From the NCBI RefSeq assembly GCF_000836725.1, contig NZ_JXTH01000028.1:1-34360 (forward strand): a DNA stretch of 34,360 bases, written 5' to 3'. Shown one piece after another: positions 14,543 through 21,626 of the stretch (position 1 is the first letter of the stretch; every line of letters begins with the position of its first letter). The notes below the pieces were generated by a model, which was not told where the DNA came from, made no database searches, and worked only from the letters and a program-made list of their open reading frames with translations. The stretch comes from Anoxybacillus thermarum. Its GTDB lineage: Bacteria; Bacillota; Bacilli; Bacillales; Anoxybacillaceae. Made by a program: the position numbers and the translations under genes.

Positions 14543-16627
14543 ATGATGAAATCACTTGTTTTGGCCGAAAAGCCGAGCGTGGCTCGGGAAATTGCCCGCG
14601 TGCTTGGTTGTCGGGAGCAACATAAACATTACTTTGAAGGACCGAAATATATTGTCACATGGGCGCTGGGGCATTTAATTGAATTGAAAATGCCGGAACA
14701 TTATAATCCCGCCTATAAAACGTGGCGGCTGGAAGATTTACCAATTATCCCGGAAAACATGGGACTGAATGTCATTCGGCAAACGAGCCATCGGTTTCGG
14801 GCAATCGAAACCTTAGCAAAACGTTCGGATATGAAAAACTGCATCATCGCCACCGACGCTGGACGAGAAGGTGAACTTGTCGCACGGTGGATTTTGCAAA
14901 AAATTCGTTGGAAAAAACCGCTCCTCCGCCTCTGGATCTCGTCACAAACCGATCAAGCCATTCGCGACGGGTTTCAACATTTAAAACCTGGAAAACAGTT
15001 TGAGCGTTTATACGAATCGGCTGTTTGCCGGGCAGAAGCAGATTGGTTGATTGGGTTAAATGTGACGAGAGCGTTAACGACCAAATATAACGAACCTCTT
15101 TCCGCAGGCCGCGTTCAAACACCGACGCTTGCGATGATGATTGAGCGAGAAAAAGAAATTCAGTCATTTAAACCAACACCATATTGGACGATTCGTGCCA
15201 ACGTCGGGTCTGTTGTTGCTTTTTGGGAGCGTAACGGGGAAAAACGAATGTTTTCGAAAGAACTGGCGGAACAGCTATATGAAAAACTAAAAAATAAACA
15301 AGCGACGGTTATTTCTGTCGAAAGAAAAACAAAAAAAGAGCCACAGTCGCTTCCTTACGATTTAACCGAATTACAACGAGAAGCAAACAAACGGTTTGGC
15401 TTTTCGGCGAAAAAAACGTTAAGCGTATTACAACGGTTATATGAGCACTATAAGCTCGTCACATATCCACGCACCGATTCGCGCTATTTAACGACGGATA
15501 TGGAAAGTACGATGGCTGATCGGCTAGAGGCAATGAGATCCGGATACTTAGACGAAGTTGCTCCGCTTTTAAAAAATAAAGCGAAGGTAGTGGCTAGGCG
15601 GGTATTTCATAACGAAAAAGTAACGGATCATCATGCGATTATCCCAACAGAAGAACGGTTGGACATCAGCAAACTTTCCGCTGATGAACGAAAACTATAT
15701 GACTTAATTGCTCGTCGCTTTTTAGCACTCTTCTATCCAGCATGCGACTACGAAACCATTCATGTTGTTTTTGATATCGACGGCGAAGCTTTTGTCGCGC
15801 GCGAAACGCGAGTAGTAAACGCAGGGTTTCGGCGCGTTCTAGAAAAGCAAGAAGAGAAAGGAACTTTCCCTACTTTTATGAAAGGACAAATGATTTCTGT
15901 CATATTAGAGAAAAAAGAAGTGTTAACAGAGCCCCCTCTTCGCTATTCTGAAGCCGACCTTTTGTCGCAAATGGAAAAATACGGACTAGGTACGCCAGCG
16001 ACGCGCGCCGAAATTATTGAACGCCTCGTCGAAACGGAAACGGTCGAGCGAAAAAACGGACGGTTTTATCCGACACCAAAAGGGAAACAATTGATTGAAC
16101 TTGTCAATGAGGAATTAAAATCGCCGCAATTGACTGCACGTTGGGAAAAAGAATTAGAAGCAATTGCTCGTGGAAACGGTGATCCAAAAACGTTCCTCCA
16201 ACACATCCGCAAGCAAACGGAGCGGTTAGTGACGGAAATAAAACAAAGCGATCGAACGTATCGTGCTCATAATTTAACTGGCTCTATGTGTCCAGAGTGC
16301 GGATCATTTTTAAAAGAACGAGCGACAAAAGAAGGTCGCATGCTCGTATGCTCGAATATGACATGCCGCTTCCGGAAGAGAAAAGATCCAAAGCTTTCGA
16401 ACCGGCGTTGCCCACAATGCAAAAAACGGATGGAAATTCATGAAGGAAAAGCAGGTGTCTACTTCCAATGTCGCCTTTGCAATGTTATTGAAAAAGCAGA
16501 AGAAAAGAAGGCGACTATTAGTCGGAACGATCGAGCGTTATTGAAAAAATATAGTGCCGAAAACGACTCATTTGGCACAAGTTTAGGTGATTTATTAAAA
16601 CAGGCATTAGAGAAAAAGAACGAGTAA
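14543..16627 (+). CDS. topB: DNA topoisomerase III
   Basis: A type IA topoisomerase that relaxes and decatenates DNA through a 5'-phosphotyrosine. The TOPRIM domain shows the N-terminal glutamate motif VLAEKPSVARE and the acidic pair in ATDAGREGELVARW. The active-site tyrosine lies in TYPRTDSRYL near residue 310. GLGTPATRAEIIERL is the usual late motif. The C-terminus carries two zinc ribbons, CPEC...C...C and CPQC...CRLC, a known extension in Bacillus TopB. The length of 694 residues is close to normal. ATG ATG follows CAGGAGGA. Enzymes of this type may help separate replicated termini, which fits the Ter-like region 6 kb away. Confidence 0.96.
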   Translation: MMKSLVLAEKPSVAREIARVLGCREQHKHYFEGPKYIVTWALGHLIELKMPEHYNPAYKTWRLEDLPIIPENMGLNVIRQTSHRFRAIETLAKRSDMKNCIIATDAGREGELVARWILQKIRWKKPLLRLWISSQTDQAIRDGFQHLKPGKQFERLYESAVCRAEADWLIGLNVTRALTTKYNEPLSAGRVQTPTLAMMIEREKEIQSFKPTPYWTIRANVGSVVAFWERNGEKRMFSKELAEQLYEKLKNKQATVISVERKTKKEPQSLPYDLTELQREANKRFGFSAKKTLSVLQRLYEHYKLVTYPRTDSRYLTTDMESTMADRLEAMRSGYLDEVAPLLKNKAKVVARRVFHNEKVTDHHAIIPTEERLDISKLSADERKLYDLIARRFLALFYPACDYETIHVVFDIDGEAFVARETRVVNAGFRRVLEKQEEKGTFPTFMKGQMISVILEKKEVLTEPPLRYSEADLLSQMEKYGLGTPATRAEIIERLVETETVERKNGRFYPTPKGKQLIELVNEELKSPQLTARWEKELEAIARGNGDPKTFLQHIRKQTERLVTEIKQSDRTYRAHNLTGSMCPECGSFLKERATKEGRMLVCSNMTCRFRKRKDPKLSNRRCPQCKKRMEIHEGKAGVYFQCRLCNVIEKAEEKKATISRNDRALLKKYSAENDSFGTSLGDLLKQALEKKNE

Positions 16628-16632
16628 GCGAG

Positions 16633-16660
16633 ATGCCGGTGTCGGTTCTGACACCGGCAT
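16633..16660. terminator. Bidirectional hairpin between topB and the DUF1360 pseudogene
   Basis: ATGCCGGTGTC (16633-16643) pairs perfectly with GACACCGGCAT (16650-16660). It lies between two converging genes. T-runs are weak on both sides. Confidence 0.7.
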
Positions 16661-16661
16661 G

Positions 16662-17046
16662 TTATTCGATTCGTTTTTTCGCTTCGGAAAGAAAATCGAT
16701 CAGTTTCGTACCAACACCGACAAATGTTTCAAGCATGGCTTGCGCGCCAGCGATCGAAAAAATAAAAATGAGCGGCTTAGCGACCGTAGGGATAAATAGA
16801 TACCCAAGCGCAATAAAAATAGCGCTCCAAACCCCGGCGCACCAATAGCAATTTAATAAATACTCGAATTTCGATGTCGGTACTTTTTTCACCTCTGTAT
16901 GCCCGTTCGTGGTGACGGTTTCTTTTTTCATAAACGGCTTGCGAAGAAACTATGTAATTTTGTCAAACACAATCAAGTGCGTCAATCGATAACTAGCGAG
17001 AATCATCATAAAGTAAGTAAGTCATCCAGTCTAATTTATTAATCAA
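16662..17046 (-). pseudogene. DUF1360 membrane protein (YngL/YjcA-like), frameshifted and with a stop
   Basis: The intact 3' part (16662-16931) encodes an 89-residue piece with the DUF1360 hallmark LLNCYWCAGVWSAIF. Upstream, the same frame reads LASYRLTHLIVFDKIT, then TAG (16950-16952), then FLRKPF into that piece. The Arg-Leu-Thr start of the family is thus present but separated by a stop. Further up, the frame is shifted at a triple AAGT repeat (17011-17022, ACTT on the coding strand). Removing one copy joins INKLDWMTY to FMMILASYRL. A TTG at 17046 behind GGAGGG (17051-17056) would be the old start. Two lesions make it a decaying gene. DUF1360 proteins are small membrane proteins, some linked with sporulation. 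Confidence 0.8.
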
Positions 17047-17173
17047 TATTCCCTCCTTTTTTTACTATTTTTCCTCGCTACCTTAAGTTTATGAAAAAAT
17101 GTTGTTCATGCTACTCACTTTGAAAACCATTGAGGTAATAGCTCACTCACCCTCCCCTTTCGACTTTGCAGGT

Positions 17174-17216
17174 TGTAATCCAGCTTACAGTAATTCTGAT
17201 TGTTTTTTTGTATGAT
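17174..17216 (+). promoter_or_regulatory. TGTAA-N6-TTACA box with -10 for the 17248 gene
   Basis: TGTAATCCAGCTTACA (17174-17189) is a perfect inverted repeat. TATGAT (17211-17216) starts 29.5 bases from its centre, as for a CRP-type activator centred at -41.5. No good -35 box is present. The box has the same form as those at 18639, 20775 and 28235. Confidence 0.65.
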
Positions 17217-17247
17217 GAATTTACAAAAAAGAAAGGGGTGCTTGAAT

Positions 17248-17673
17248 ATGAGTCGTTCATTAAAAATAGGAGTGCTTGGTGGTGTGGTCGGTGGAATCAT
17301 ATTTGGGATTATGATGCAAATGATGGGTATGATTCCAATGATTTCAATAATGGTAGGTAGCAAAAGTATTGCTGTTGGTTGGGGTATTCATATGATAATT
17401 AGTATCATTTTTGGTGCGACATTTGGTTACCTTGCTACGTTTACTAAACGTATGTTTATCTTATCAGTTATTTATGGAATTATGATTTGGATTGTAGGGC
17501 CTTTGGTCGTCATGCCGCTTATGCTTGGTATGGGTACAATGTTAGCGCATGCTTTTGAACCACAACAACTAATGAGTTTAATGACGCACTTATTTTTCTC
17601 ATTTGTCATCGCAGCAACATTTAAGATAGCAAACAGAAAAACTGTAGAGACGGATGTGAACGTAACGAATTAA
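17248..17673 (+). CDS. small four-helix membrane protein of unknown function
   Basis: A 141-residue inner-membrane protein with four hydrophobic segments, rich in glycine, methionine and isoleucine (GVVGGIIFGIMMQMMGMIPM). A histidine lies in the second helix region (GWGIHMIISIIFG) and others near the C-terminus (LAHAF, THLFFSF). It has a YagU-like look, but I cannot name a family with confidence. The ATG at 17248 follows AAAGGGGTG (17232-17240). A longer frame from 17200 lacks a site and crosses the predicted promoter. It carries a TGTAA-N6-TTACA box, so it should respond to the CRP-family regulator encoded at 20853. Confidence 0.75.
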   Translation: MSRSLKIGVLGGVVGGIIFGIMMQMMGMIPMISIMVGSKSIAVGWGIHMIISIIFGATFGYLATFTKRMFILSVIYGIMIWIVGPLVVMPLMLGMGTMLAHAFEPQQLMSLMTHLFFSFVIAATFKIANRKTVETDVNVTN

Positions 17674-17683
17674 CCTTAAAGGA

Positions 17684-17706
17684 AGGGATCGAAAAATTCG
17701 ATCCCT
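17684..17706 (+). terminator. Hairpin after the 17248 gene
   Basis: AGGGATCGAA (17684-17693) pairs perfectly with TTCGATCCCT (17697-17706). The T-run (17719-17723) is delayed. Confidence 0.6.
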
Positions 17707-17740
17707 CTCCTATGTTCCTTTTTAAAGGATAAGAAAGAAA

Positions 17741-17923
17741 GTTAGGCTGGAAGTTGTCTAGCTCCCAGCGCCGTCGATGTGATGGGCTCCGCCTCTTCTT
17801 TCGGCGACACATGGATAGGCTTTAGTGAATTTGCCCATGCAGAACCAGCTGTGCTTGGTTCAAGGTTTGCTCGGTAGGGCTTGTGCGCTCTCCGATGATA
17901 GGCGGGCGTTTTGCCCTTTTCTT
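17741..17923. repeat. Candidate dispersed intergenic repeat (GTCTAGCTCCCAGCGCC type)
   Basis: This stretch has no gene and a much higher GC content than its surroundings. It contains AAGTTGTCTAGCTCCCAGCG (17751-17770), a phrase I associate with intergenic repeats in Bacillaceae. It ends with GGGC-GTTTT-GCCC and TTTTCTT (17904-17923), a short terminator-like hairpin that touches the end of the HAD gene. Copies elsewhere in the genome would settle it. Confidence 0.4.
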
Positions 17924-18587
17924 ATGTTAGTTGCCCGATTAGCTCTTGCAAATCGTTTACTATGTAATTAGGTGTGACGTCAAGCAAATCCATCGTAGTG
18001 TTCGTACGGTTAATCCAAGCAGTTTGAAAACCGAAATGGCTAGCACCTGCAACGTCCCATGTATTAGAAGATAAAAATAAAATCTCTTTTGGCTGCATGT
18101 TTAGCCGATTACATACATGCTGATACGCTGACGGAGAAGGCTTGTACTGTTTGATTTCATCCACGCTGACAATGTGCTGAAAATAGCTCGTTAATCCTGA
18201 ATGATTTAGCAAAGGATGTAACATGTCAACAGAACCGTTGGAAAAAACAACGAGTGTTTCACTCTGCAACATTTCTAGCGCTTGTTTCACTTCTGCAAAT
18301 GGAGAAAGCTTCAGATAAGCTTGTAATAGGTCGGTAATGATTTCTTCTGTTGTATATACTTGTTCGGAAATACATACGTATTGGAGTGCTTCTTTTGTAA
18401 TTTCATGGAATGGGATATATGAACCGATGATTTGTCGTAAAAAACAATACTCCAGCTGCTTTTGACGCCAAGATTGGCTAATTCGTGCCCCTTTATCAGA
18501 AAAATAATTCGTGCACTTTTCAGAAATAGAGTAAACATCAAATAATGTACCATACACATCAAATACATAAGTTCGATATTTCACCAT
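17922..18587 (-). CDS. HAD hydrolase, haloacid dehalogenase type II-like
   Basis: A 221-residue cytoplasmic hydrolase of the HAD superfamily. The nucleophile D10 lies in FDVYGTLFDV, motif II in VVFSNGS, the lysine in KPSPSAYQHV, and the final motif SSNTWDVAGASHFGF is that of type II (L-2-haloacid) dehalogenases. Such calls are often wrong on substrate, which may be a phosphate ester or a haloacid. The ATG at 18587 follows AAAGGAGAG. An earlier in-frame start at 18620 would place this site within the gene. A TGTAA-N6-TTACA box lies 52 bases upstream, but no -10 on this strand fits the usual spacing from it. Confidence 0.82.
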   Translation of the reverse strand: MVKYRTYVFDVYGTLFDVYSISEKCTNYFSDKGARISQSWRQKQLEYCFLRQIIGSYIPFHEITKEALQYVCISEQVYTTEEIITDLLQAYLKLSPFAEVKQALEMLQSETLVVFSNGSVDMLHPLLNHSGLTSYFQHIVSVDEIKQYKPSPSAYQHVCNRLNMQPKEILFLSSNTWDVAGASHFGFQTAWINRTNTTMDLLDVTPNYIVNDLQELIGQLT

Positions 18588-18638
18588 TACACTCTCCTTT
18601 CTGGTTTTATTACAAAACAAGATATTTTCTTATTTTTC

Positions 18639-18654
18639 TGTAAGTTATTTTACA
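18639..18654. promoter_or_regulatory. TGTAA-N6-TTACA box between the HAD and GltS-like genes
   Basis: TGTAAGTTATTTTACA is a perfect inverted repeat. TATACA (18675-18680) lies 28.5 bases from the centre on the plus strand, as at the other sites. A start there would fall on the GltS-like ATG (18684), behind its own ribosome site. So here the box may repress, or serve a promoter I cannot see. Confidence 0.5.
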
Positions 18655-18683
18655 AATTACAAAGGCAGAGGAGATATACAGTC

Positions 18684-19799
18684 ATGGCTATTTTATTTGT
18701 CGTTTTGCTAGGAATAATACTTAAAATTAGTGAACTGCTTGAACAGAAATACGAGTTACATCGCTATTACCTCTCCATTCCCTTTGTTGGAAGTGTCATT
18801 TTGTTAACGATCACTGTTTTGACGAAAGTGATTTTCCATTATCGCCTAGAGCCGCCCTTTTTATTTCAAAGGGTTGCCGTAACTATTTTTTTATTCTCTA
18901 TCGGCTTTCAAATAGCCCTTTTTTTGAATAAGCTTTTTTTCAAACGTTTCGTCATTTTTCTAACAATATGCATGGTATTATTAATTTTTTTTGTGTACAT
19001 ATCATATTTCGTTCTCCCTCCTTACAATTGGATTGTAGGCGACTTATTATTTGCATATAATGAAGATTTCATTAAACTGACTGTCCCATCCTACATTCAA
19101 AACGATATGGTATTCTGGAGTTATGTACAATTAGCCATTGTTTTCTTTCTAACGCCCGTTTTTTTATTGATTGTTAGCAAGTGGCTGGACAAACAGAACA
19201 TTTCTAATAAAATTGCTCCAATCATCCATTTGTATCAAGAAAAAATGACCATTCCTGTAACGAGGGAAACGGCTTATGTCGTCCTGTTTGCGCTCGGAAT
19301 TGTCGTGATTACTCAGCACATAACCCTGCTTTTTCTTTACGATTATGTGTATGCGATGCTTGGTGGTTTTAGTTACGGCTTACTAGCGAAAACTAGGCAG
19401 TCAAAACTCGATGAAAAAACAATGATGTTCCATCAATTGGGAACGATCGGGCTATATTTATTTATTATGACTTCGGTGCAAAAAATAGCTTTTTTTGATT
19501 GGTTTAGCCTGTCTTACACTGTCTTTCTTGTAGTTATGGTAAAAACAATGATTGTTGCTGTATTTGTCGTCTGGATTGTTCAATGGTTGTTTCCCAAATT
19601 ATCTTTTTCAGAGAAATTAGTCGCTGCTGTTGCTGGATGGTCATTCATACTTAGCGCACCAGTTGTATGTATGCATGGAATGAGAACAGTGGTTAATAAA
19701 CATGGCGCTGTTCCTTACGTATTATTAGTCATTCCTCCTGTCATTCTATGGATGGTAAATTATATACATTTAGCACTGCGTCTAATCCTTTTGCAATAA
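18684..19799 (+). CDS. divergent GltS-like (glutamate:Na+ symporter family) membrane protein
   Basis: A 371-residue integral membrane protein with about ten hydrophobic segments in two halves around a soluble loop near residues 180-200 ([15 protein letters not shown]). The C-terminus, [20 protein letters not shown] followed by a VLLVIPPV helix, resembles the ATPTAIANMQAVTERYGPSP-LAFLIVPLVG region of GltS. The rest is far diverged, so the substrate is open. The ATG at 18684 follows GAGGAGA. Its last 59 bases overlap the 3' end of the chemoreceptor gene on the other strand. Closeness to the TGTAA box suggests shared control with the redox genes. Confidence 0.5.
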   Translation: MAILFVVLLGIILKISELLEQKYELHRYYLSIPFVGSVILLTITVLTKVIFHYRLEPPFLFQRVAVTIFLFSIGFQIALFLNKLFFKRFVIFLTICMVLLIFFVYISYFVLPPYNWIVGDLLFAYNEDFIKLTVPSYIQNDMVFWSYVQLAIVFFLTPVFLLIVSKWLDKQNISNKIAPIIHLYQEKMTIPVTRETAYVVLFALGIVVITQHITLLFLYDYVYAMLGGFSYGLLAKTRQSKLDEKTMMFHQLGTIGLYLFIMTSVQKIAFFDWFSLSYTVFLVVMVKTMIVAVFVVWIVQWLFPKLSFSEKLVAAVAGWSFILSAPVVCMHGMRTVVNKHGAVPYVLLVIPPVILWMVNYIHLALRLILLQ

Positions 19800-20502
19800 C
19801 TTGACGGTTTTGTGAAATAGAGTTGCTTAACGTTCCTAATTGAACACTTTTTTCTTTTAGTAAGGAAGAAATGGAAGTTAACTCTGCTTTTTGTTGATTG
19901 ACACGAGAGATCGATTCGTGAATACAATCGAATCGTTCCACTGTTTTCTGGACAATATTCATTCCTTTTTCCATTTCTTCTCTTCCTGACTTAGATAATT
20001 GGTAAACATTCTTTATTTCATTGATGATGGAAGCAACAGATTGTCTCGCTTGCGCTGTTGCATTTGTGCTTTCATCAGAAAGTTTTCGGATTTCTTGAGC
20101 GACAACGCCAAATCCTCTCCCATCTACTCCTGCTCTTGCTGCTTCAATGGAAGCATTTAAAGCTAACAAATTTGTTTGAGCAGATATTTTTTGCAGCGAT
20201 TGTATAATCTCTGTTAGCAAAGCAGACAAATCCGATAGTATGTTTGCCTTATCTAATAGCATGGAAGATAGTCCATCAATCCTTTCCATCACCCTCGCCA
20301 TCTCATTCATAGATAATTTTCCATCTTTTGTATGAGTGGCCGCTTCGTCTACTTGCTTGTTGATTTGACCAGACATTTCTGATAAAAAAGTGGACAAATC
20401 TACAATTTCGTCTGCGAGATGAAGGAACTGCCCCATCTGTTCTTTTTGTTTTTCCATCACTTGTTTTGCTTCTTTAATTGTCTGAACATTTTCATTTCTC
20501 AT
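19741..20502 (-). CDS. soluble methyl-accepting chemotaxis-type signalling protein
   Basis: A 253-residue cytoplasmic chemoreceptor with no membrane segment or large sensor domain. The signalling hairpin [42 protein letters not shown] (about residues 120-160, here split by description only at its key parts [17 protein letters not shown] and [12 protein letters not shown]) binds CheW/CheA in this family. The remaining chain is coiled coil. B. subtilis YfmS is a comparable soluble form. Its ATG overlaps the stop of the glutaredoxin-like gene (ATGA), so the two are translated together. With no sensor domain, input probably comes from a partner, and the redox protein is the obvious candidate. It converges on, and overlaps by 59 bases, the GltS-like gene. 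Confidence 0.88.
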   Translation of the reverse strand: MRNENVQTIKEAKQVMEKQKEQMGQFLHLADEIVDLSTFLSEMSGQINKQVDEAATHTKDGKLSMNEMARVMERIDGLSSMLLDKANILSDLSALLTEIIQSLQKISAQTNLLALNASIEAARAGVDGRGFGVVAQEIRKLSDESTNATAQARQSVASIINEIKNVYQLSKSGREEMEKGMNIVQKTVERFDCIHESISRVNQQKAELTSISSLLKEKSVQLGTLSNSISQNRQVIAKGLDAVLNVYNLPSIE

Positions 20503-20726
20503 TGTATTTCTCCTTTCATCAATAAAATATCGCTTCCTACAATAACTCTGTCATCTGAAATAAGCACGGGAGTAATGACCTCGTTAATTTTTTTCTTTAA
20601 TTCTATAGCAGCAGAAGGATTTTTTAATATGTTTATTTCTAAAAAAGGAATGTTTTCTTGAAGCAAATACTTTCGCACCATATGACATTTACTGCAACCA
20701 TCGATTGTATAAAGGATATAATCCAT
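20499..20726 (-). CDS. glutaredoxin/thioredoxin-like CxxC protein
   Basis: A 75-residue protein with a glutaredoxin-type N-terminus. [16 protein letters not shown] holds the redox pair C11 and C14, and [13 protein letters not shown] and [17 protein letters not shown] supply the cis-proline (TPV) and the late strand. It is shorter than usual but complete in core. It probably reduces or senses a disulfide or persulfide. The ATG follows AGGAGG (20734-20739 inverted). It is the first gene of a two-gene operon with the soluble chemoreceptor. Its -10 TAAAAT (20748-20753 inverted) lies 29.5 bases from the TGTAA-N6-TTACA box shared with the CRP-family gene. Confidence 0.85.
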   Translation of the reverse strand: MDYILYTIDGCSKCHMVRKYLLQENIPFLEINILKNPSAAIELKKKINEVITPVLISDDRVIVGSDILLMKGEIQ

Positions 20727-20747
20727 AAAAAACCTCCTAGCGTAACT

Positions 20748-20816
20748 ATTTTACACGATTATCTTTTTGTATACTGTAAGGTGGATTACAGGAATAGATA
20801 AAAAAACAGTTATAAT
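20748..20816. promoter_or_regulatory. Divergent promoters around a TGTAA-N6-TTACA box (grx-like / crp-like)
   Basis: CTGTAAGGTGGATTACAG (20774-20791, centre 20782.5) is the box. On the plus strand TATAAT (20811-20816) starts 28.5 bases from the centre. On the minus strand TAAAAT (20753-20748) starts 29.5 bases from it. Neither has a -35 box. This mirror-symmetric class II layout means one bound dimer could activate both promoters, including the regulator's own. Confidence 0.75.
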
Positions 20817-20852
20817 GTAAAGAGGGAGTTTATTACTAAGGGGGCGTATAAA

Positions 20853-21527
20853 GTGGATAAGTTATTTTTGTTGTCGCAAATTAGTCTGCTTGACGAGCTA
20901 TCGATGGAAGATTTGCACGTCATCGATCAAATGAGCGAGATGAAACCTGTAAAAAAAGGAACACTTATTTTATCTCCAGATAAAAAAATCGAAGCGTTGT
21001 TCTTGTTAAAAAAAGGGCAAGTACGTTTGTATCGTATGAACGCAAGCGGCAAGCAGTTTACAGTTGATATTTTAGTCGATGGAAATATTTTCGGTGAAAC
21101 AGCGACTTTATCATTAACAGACGACCAAATATATGCGGAAGCAATGACTGATACGTATTTGTGTTTACTAGGCAAAAAAGAATTTGAAACGTTTATTGAA
21201 AAAAATCCGAAAATCGCCTTGAAGCTTATTCATATATTGTCAACAAGACTAAAAGAATTATACAGCTTAAGCGAAAAAATCGCATTAAGCGATGTGAAAT
21301 ACCGAATTTTGTATTTGTTATTGAAATTGAGCGAAAAAACAGGAAAACGAAAAAAAGAATGGCAAACAATCGGAATGAAACTAACTCATCAAGATATCGC
21401 TAGCATGATTGGTGCGTCGCGCGAAACAACAAGTGCGGTCATGAGTCAATTGAAAAGAGAAGGTTTTATTAAAAAAGGCCTCCATTTAGCCATTCATGTC
21501 GAAAAAGCATTAGAGTTATTGGAATGA
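20853..21527 (+). CDS. CRP/FNR-family transcription regulator
   Basis: A 224-residue regulator with an N-terminal cyclic-nucleotide-type beta-barrel (residues 15-115), a long dimer helix, and a C-terminal winged helix (LTHQDIASMIGASRETTSAV). It is not FNR: the only cysteine is C104, so no iron-sulfur cluster can form. The arginine expected for cAMP binding is absent (GETATL, IYAEAM). The recognition helix has R190-E191 like CRP, but alanine at the place of CRP R185, which fits a changed site TGTAA instead of TGTGA. GTG at 20853 follows AAGGGGG. It probably activates itself and its neighbours through the TGTAA-N6-TTACA boxes. The signal is unknown. Confidence 0.88.
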   Translation: MDKLFLLSQISLLDELSMEDLHVIDQMSEMKPVKKGTLILSPDKKIEALFLLKKGQVRLYRMNASGKQFTVDILVDGNIFGETATLSLTDDQIYAEAMTDTYLCLLGKKEFETFIEKNPKIALKLIHILSTRLKELYSLSEKIALSDVKYRILYLLLKLSEKTGKRKKEWQTIGMKLTHQDIASMIGASRETTSAVMSQLKREGFIKKGLHLAIHVEKALELLE

Positions 21528-21562
21528 GGGTGTCCTAAAAGTAATGAGGCACCCTCTTCGTT
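21525..21562 (+). terminator. Terminator after the CRP-family gene
   Basis: GAGGGTGTC pairs with GGCACCCTC with one G-U/mismatch, followed by TTCGTTTC. It overlaps the stop codon. CCTAAAAG in its loop recurs inverted at 21610-21617. Confidence 0.6.
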
Positions 21563-21626
21563 TCTGAGAGATACGTGCAATGGAAAGGCTGTATGTTGAA
21601 AAAAGTGTCCTTTTAGGGCGGCTTCT

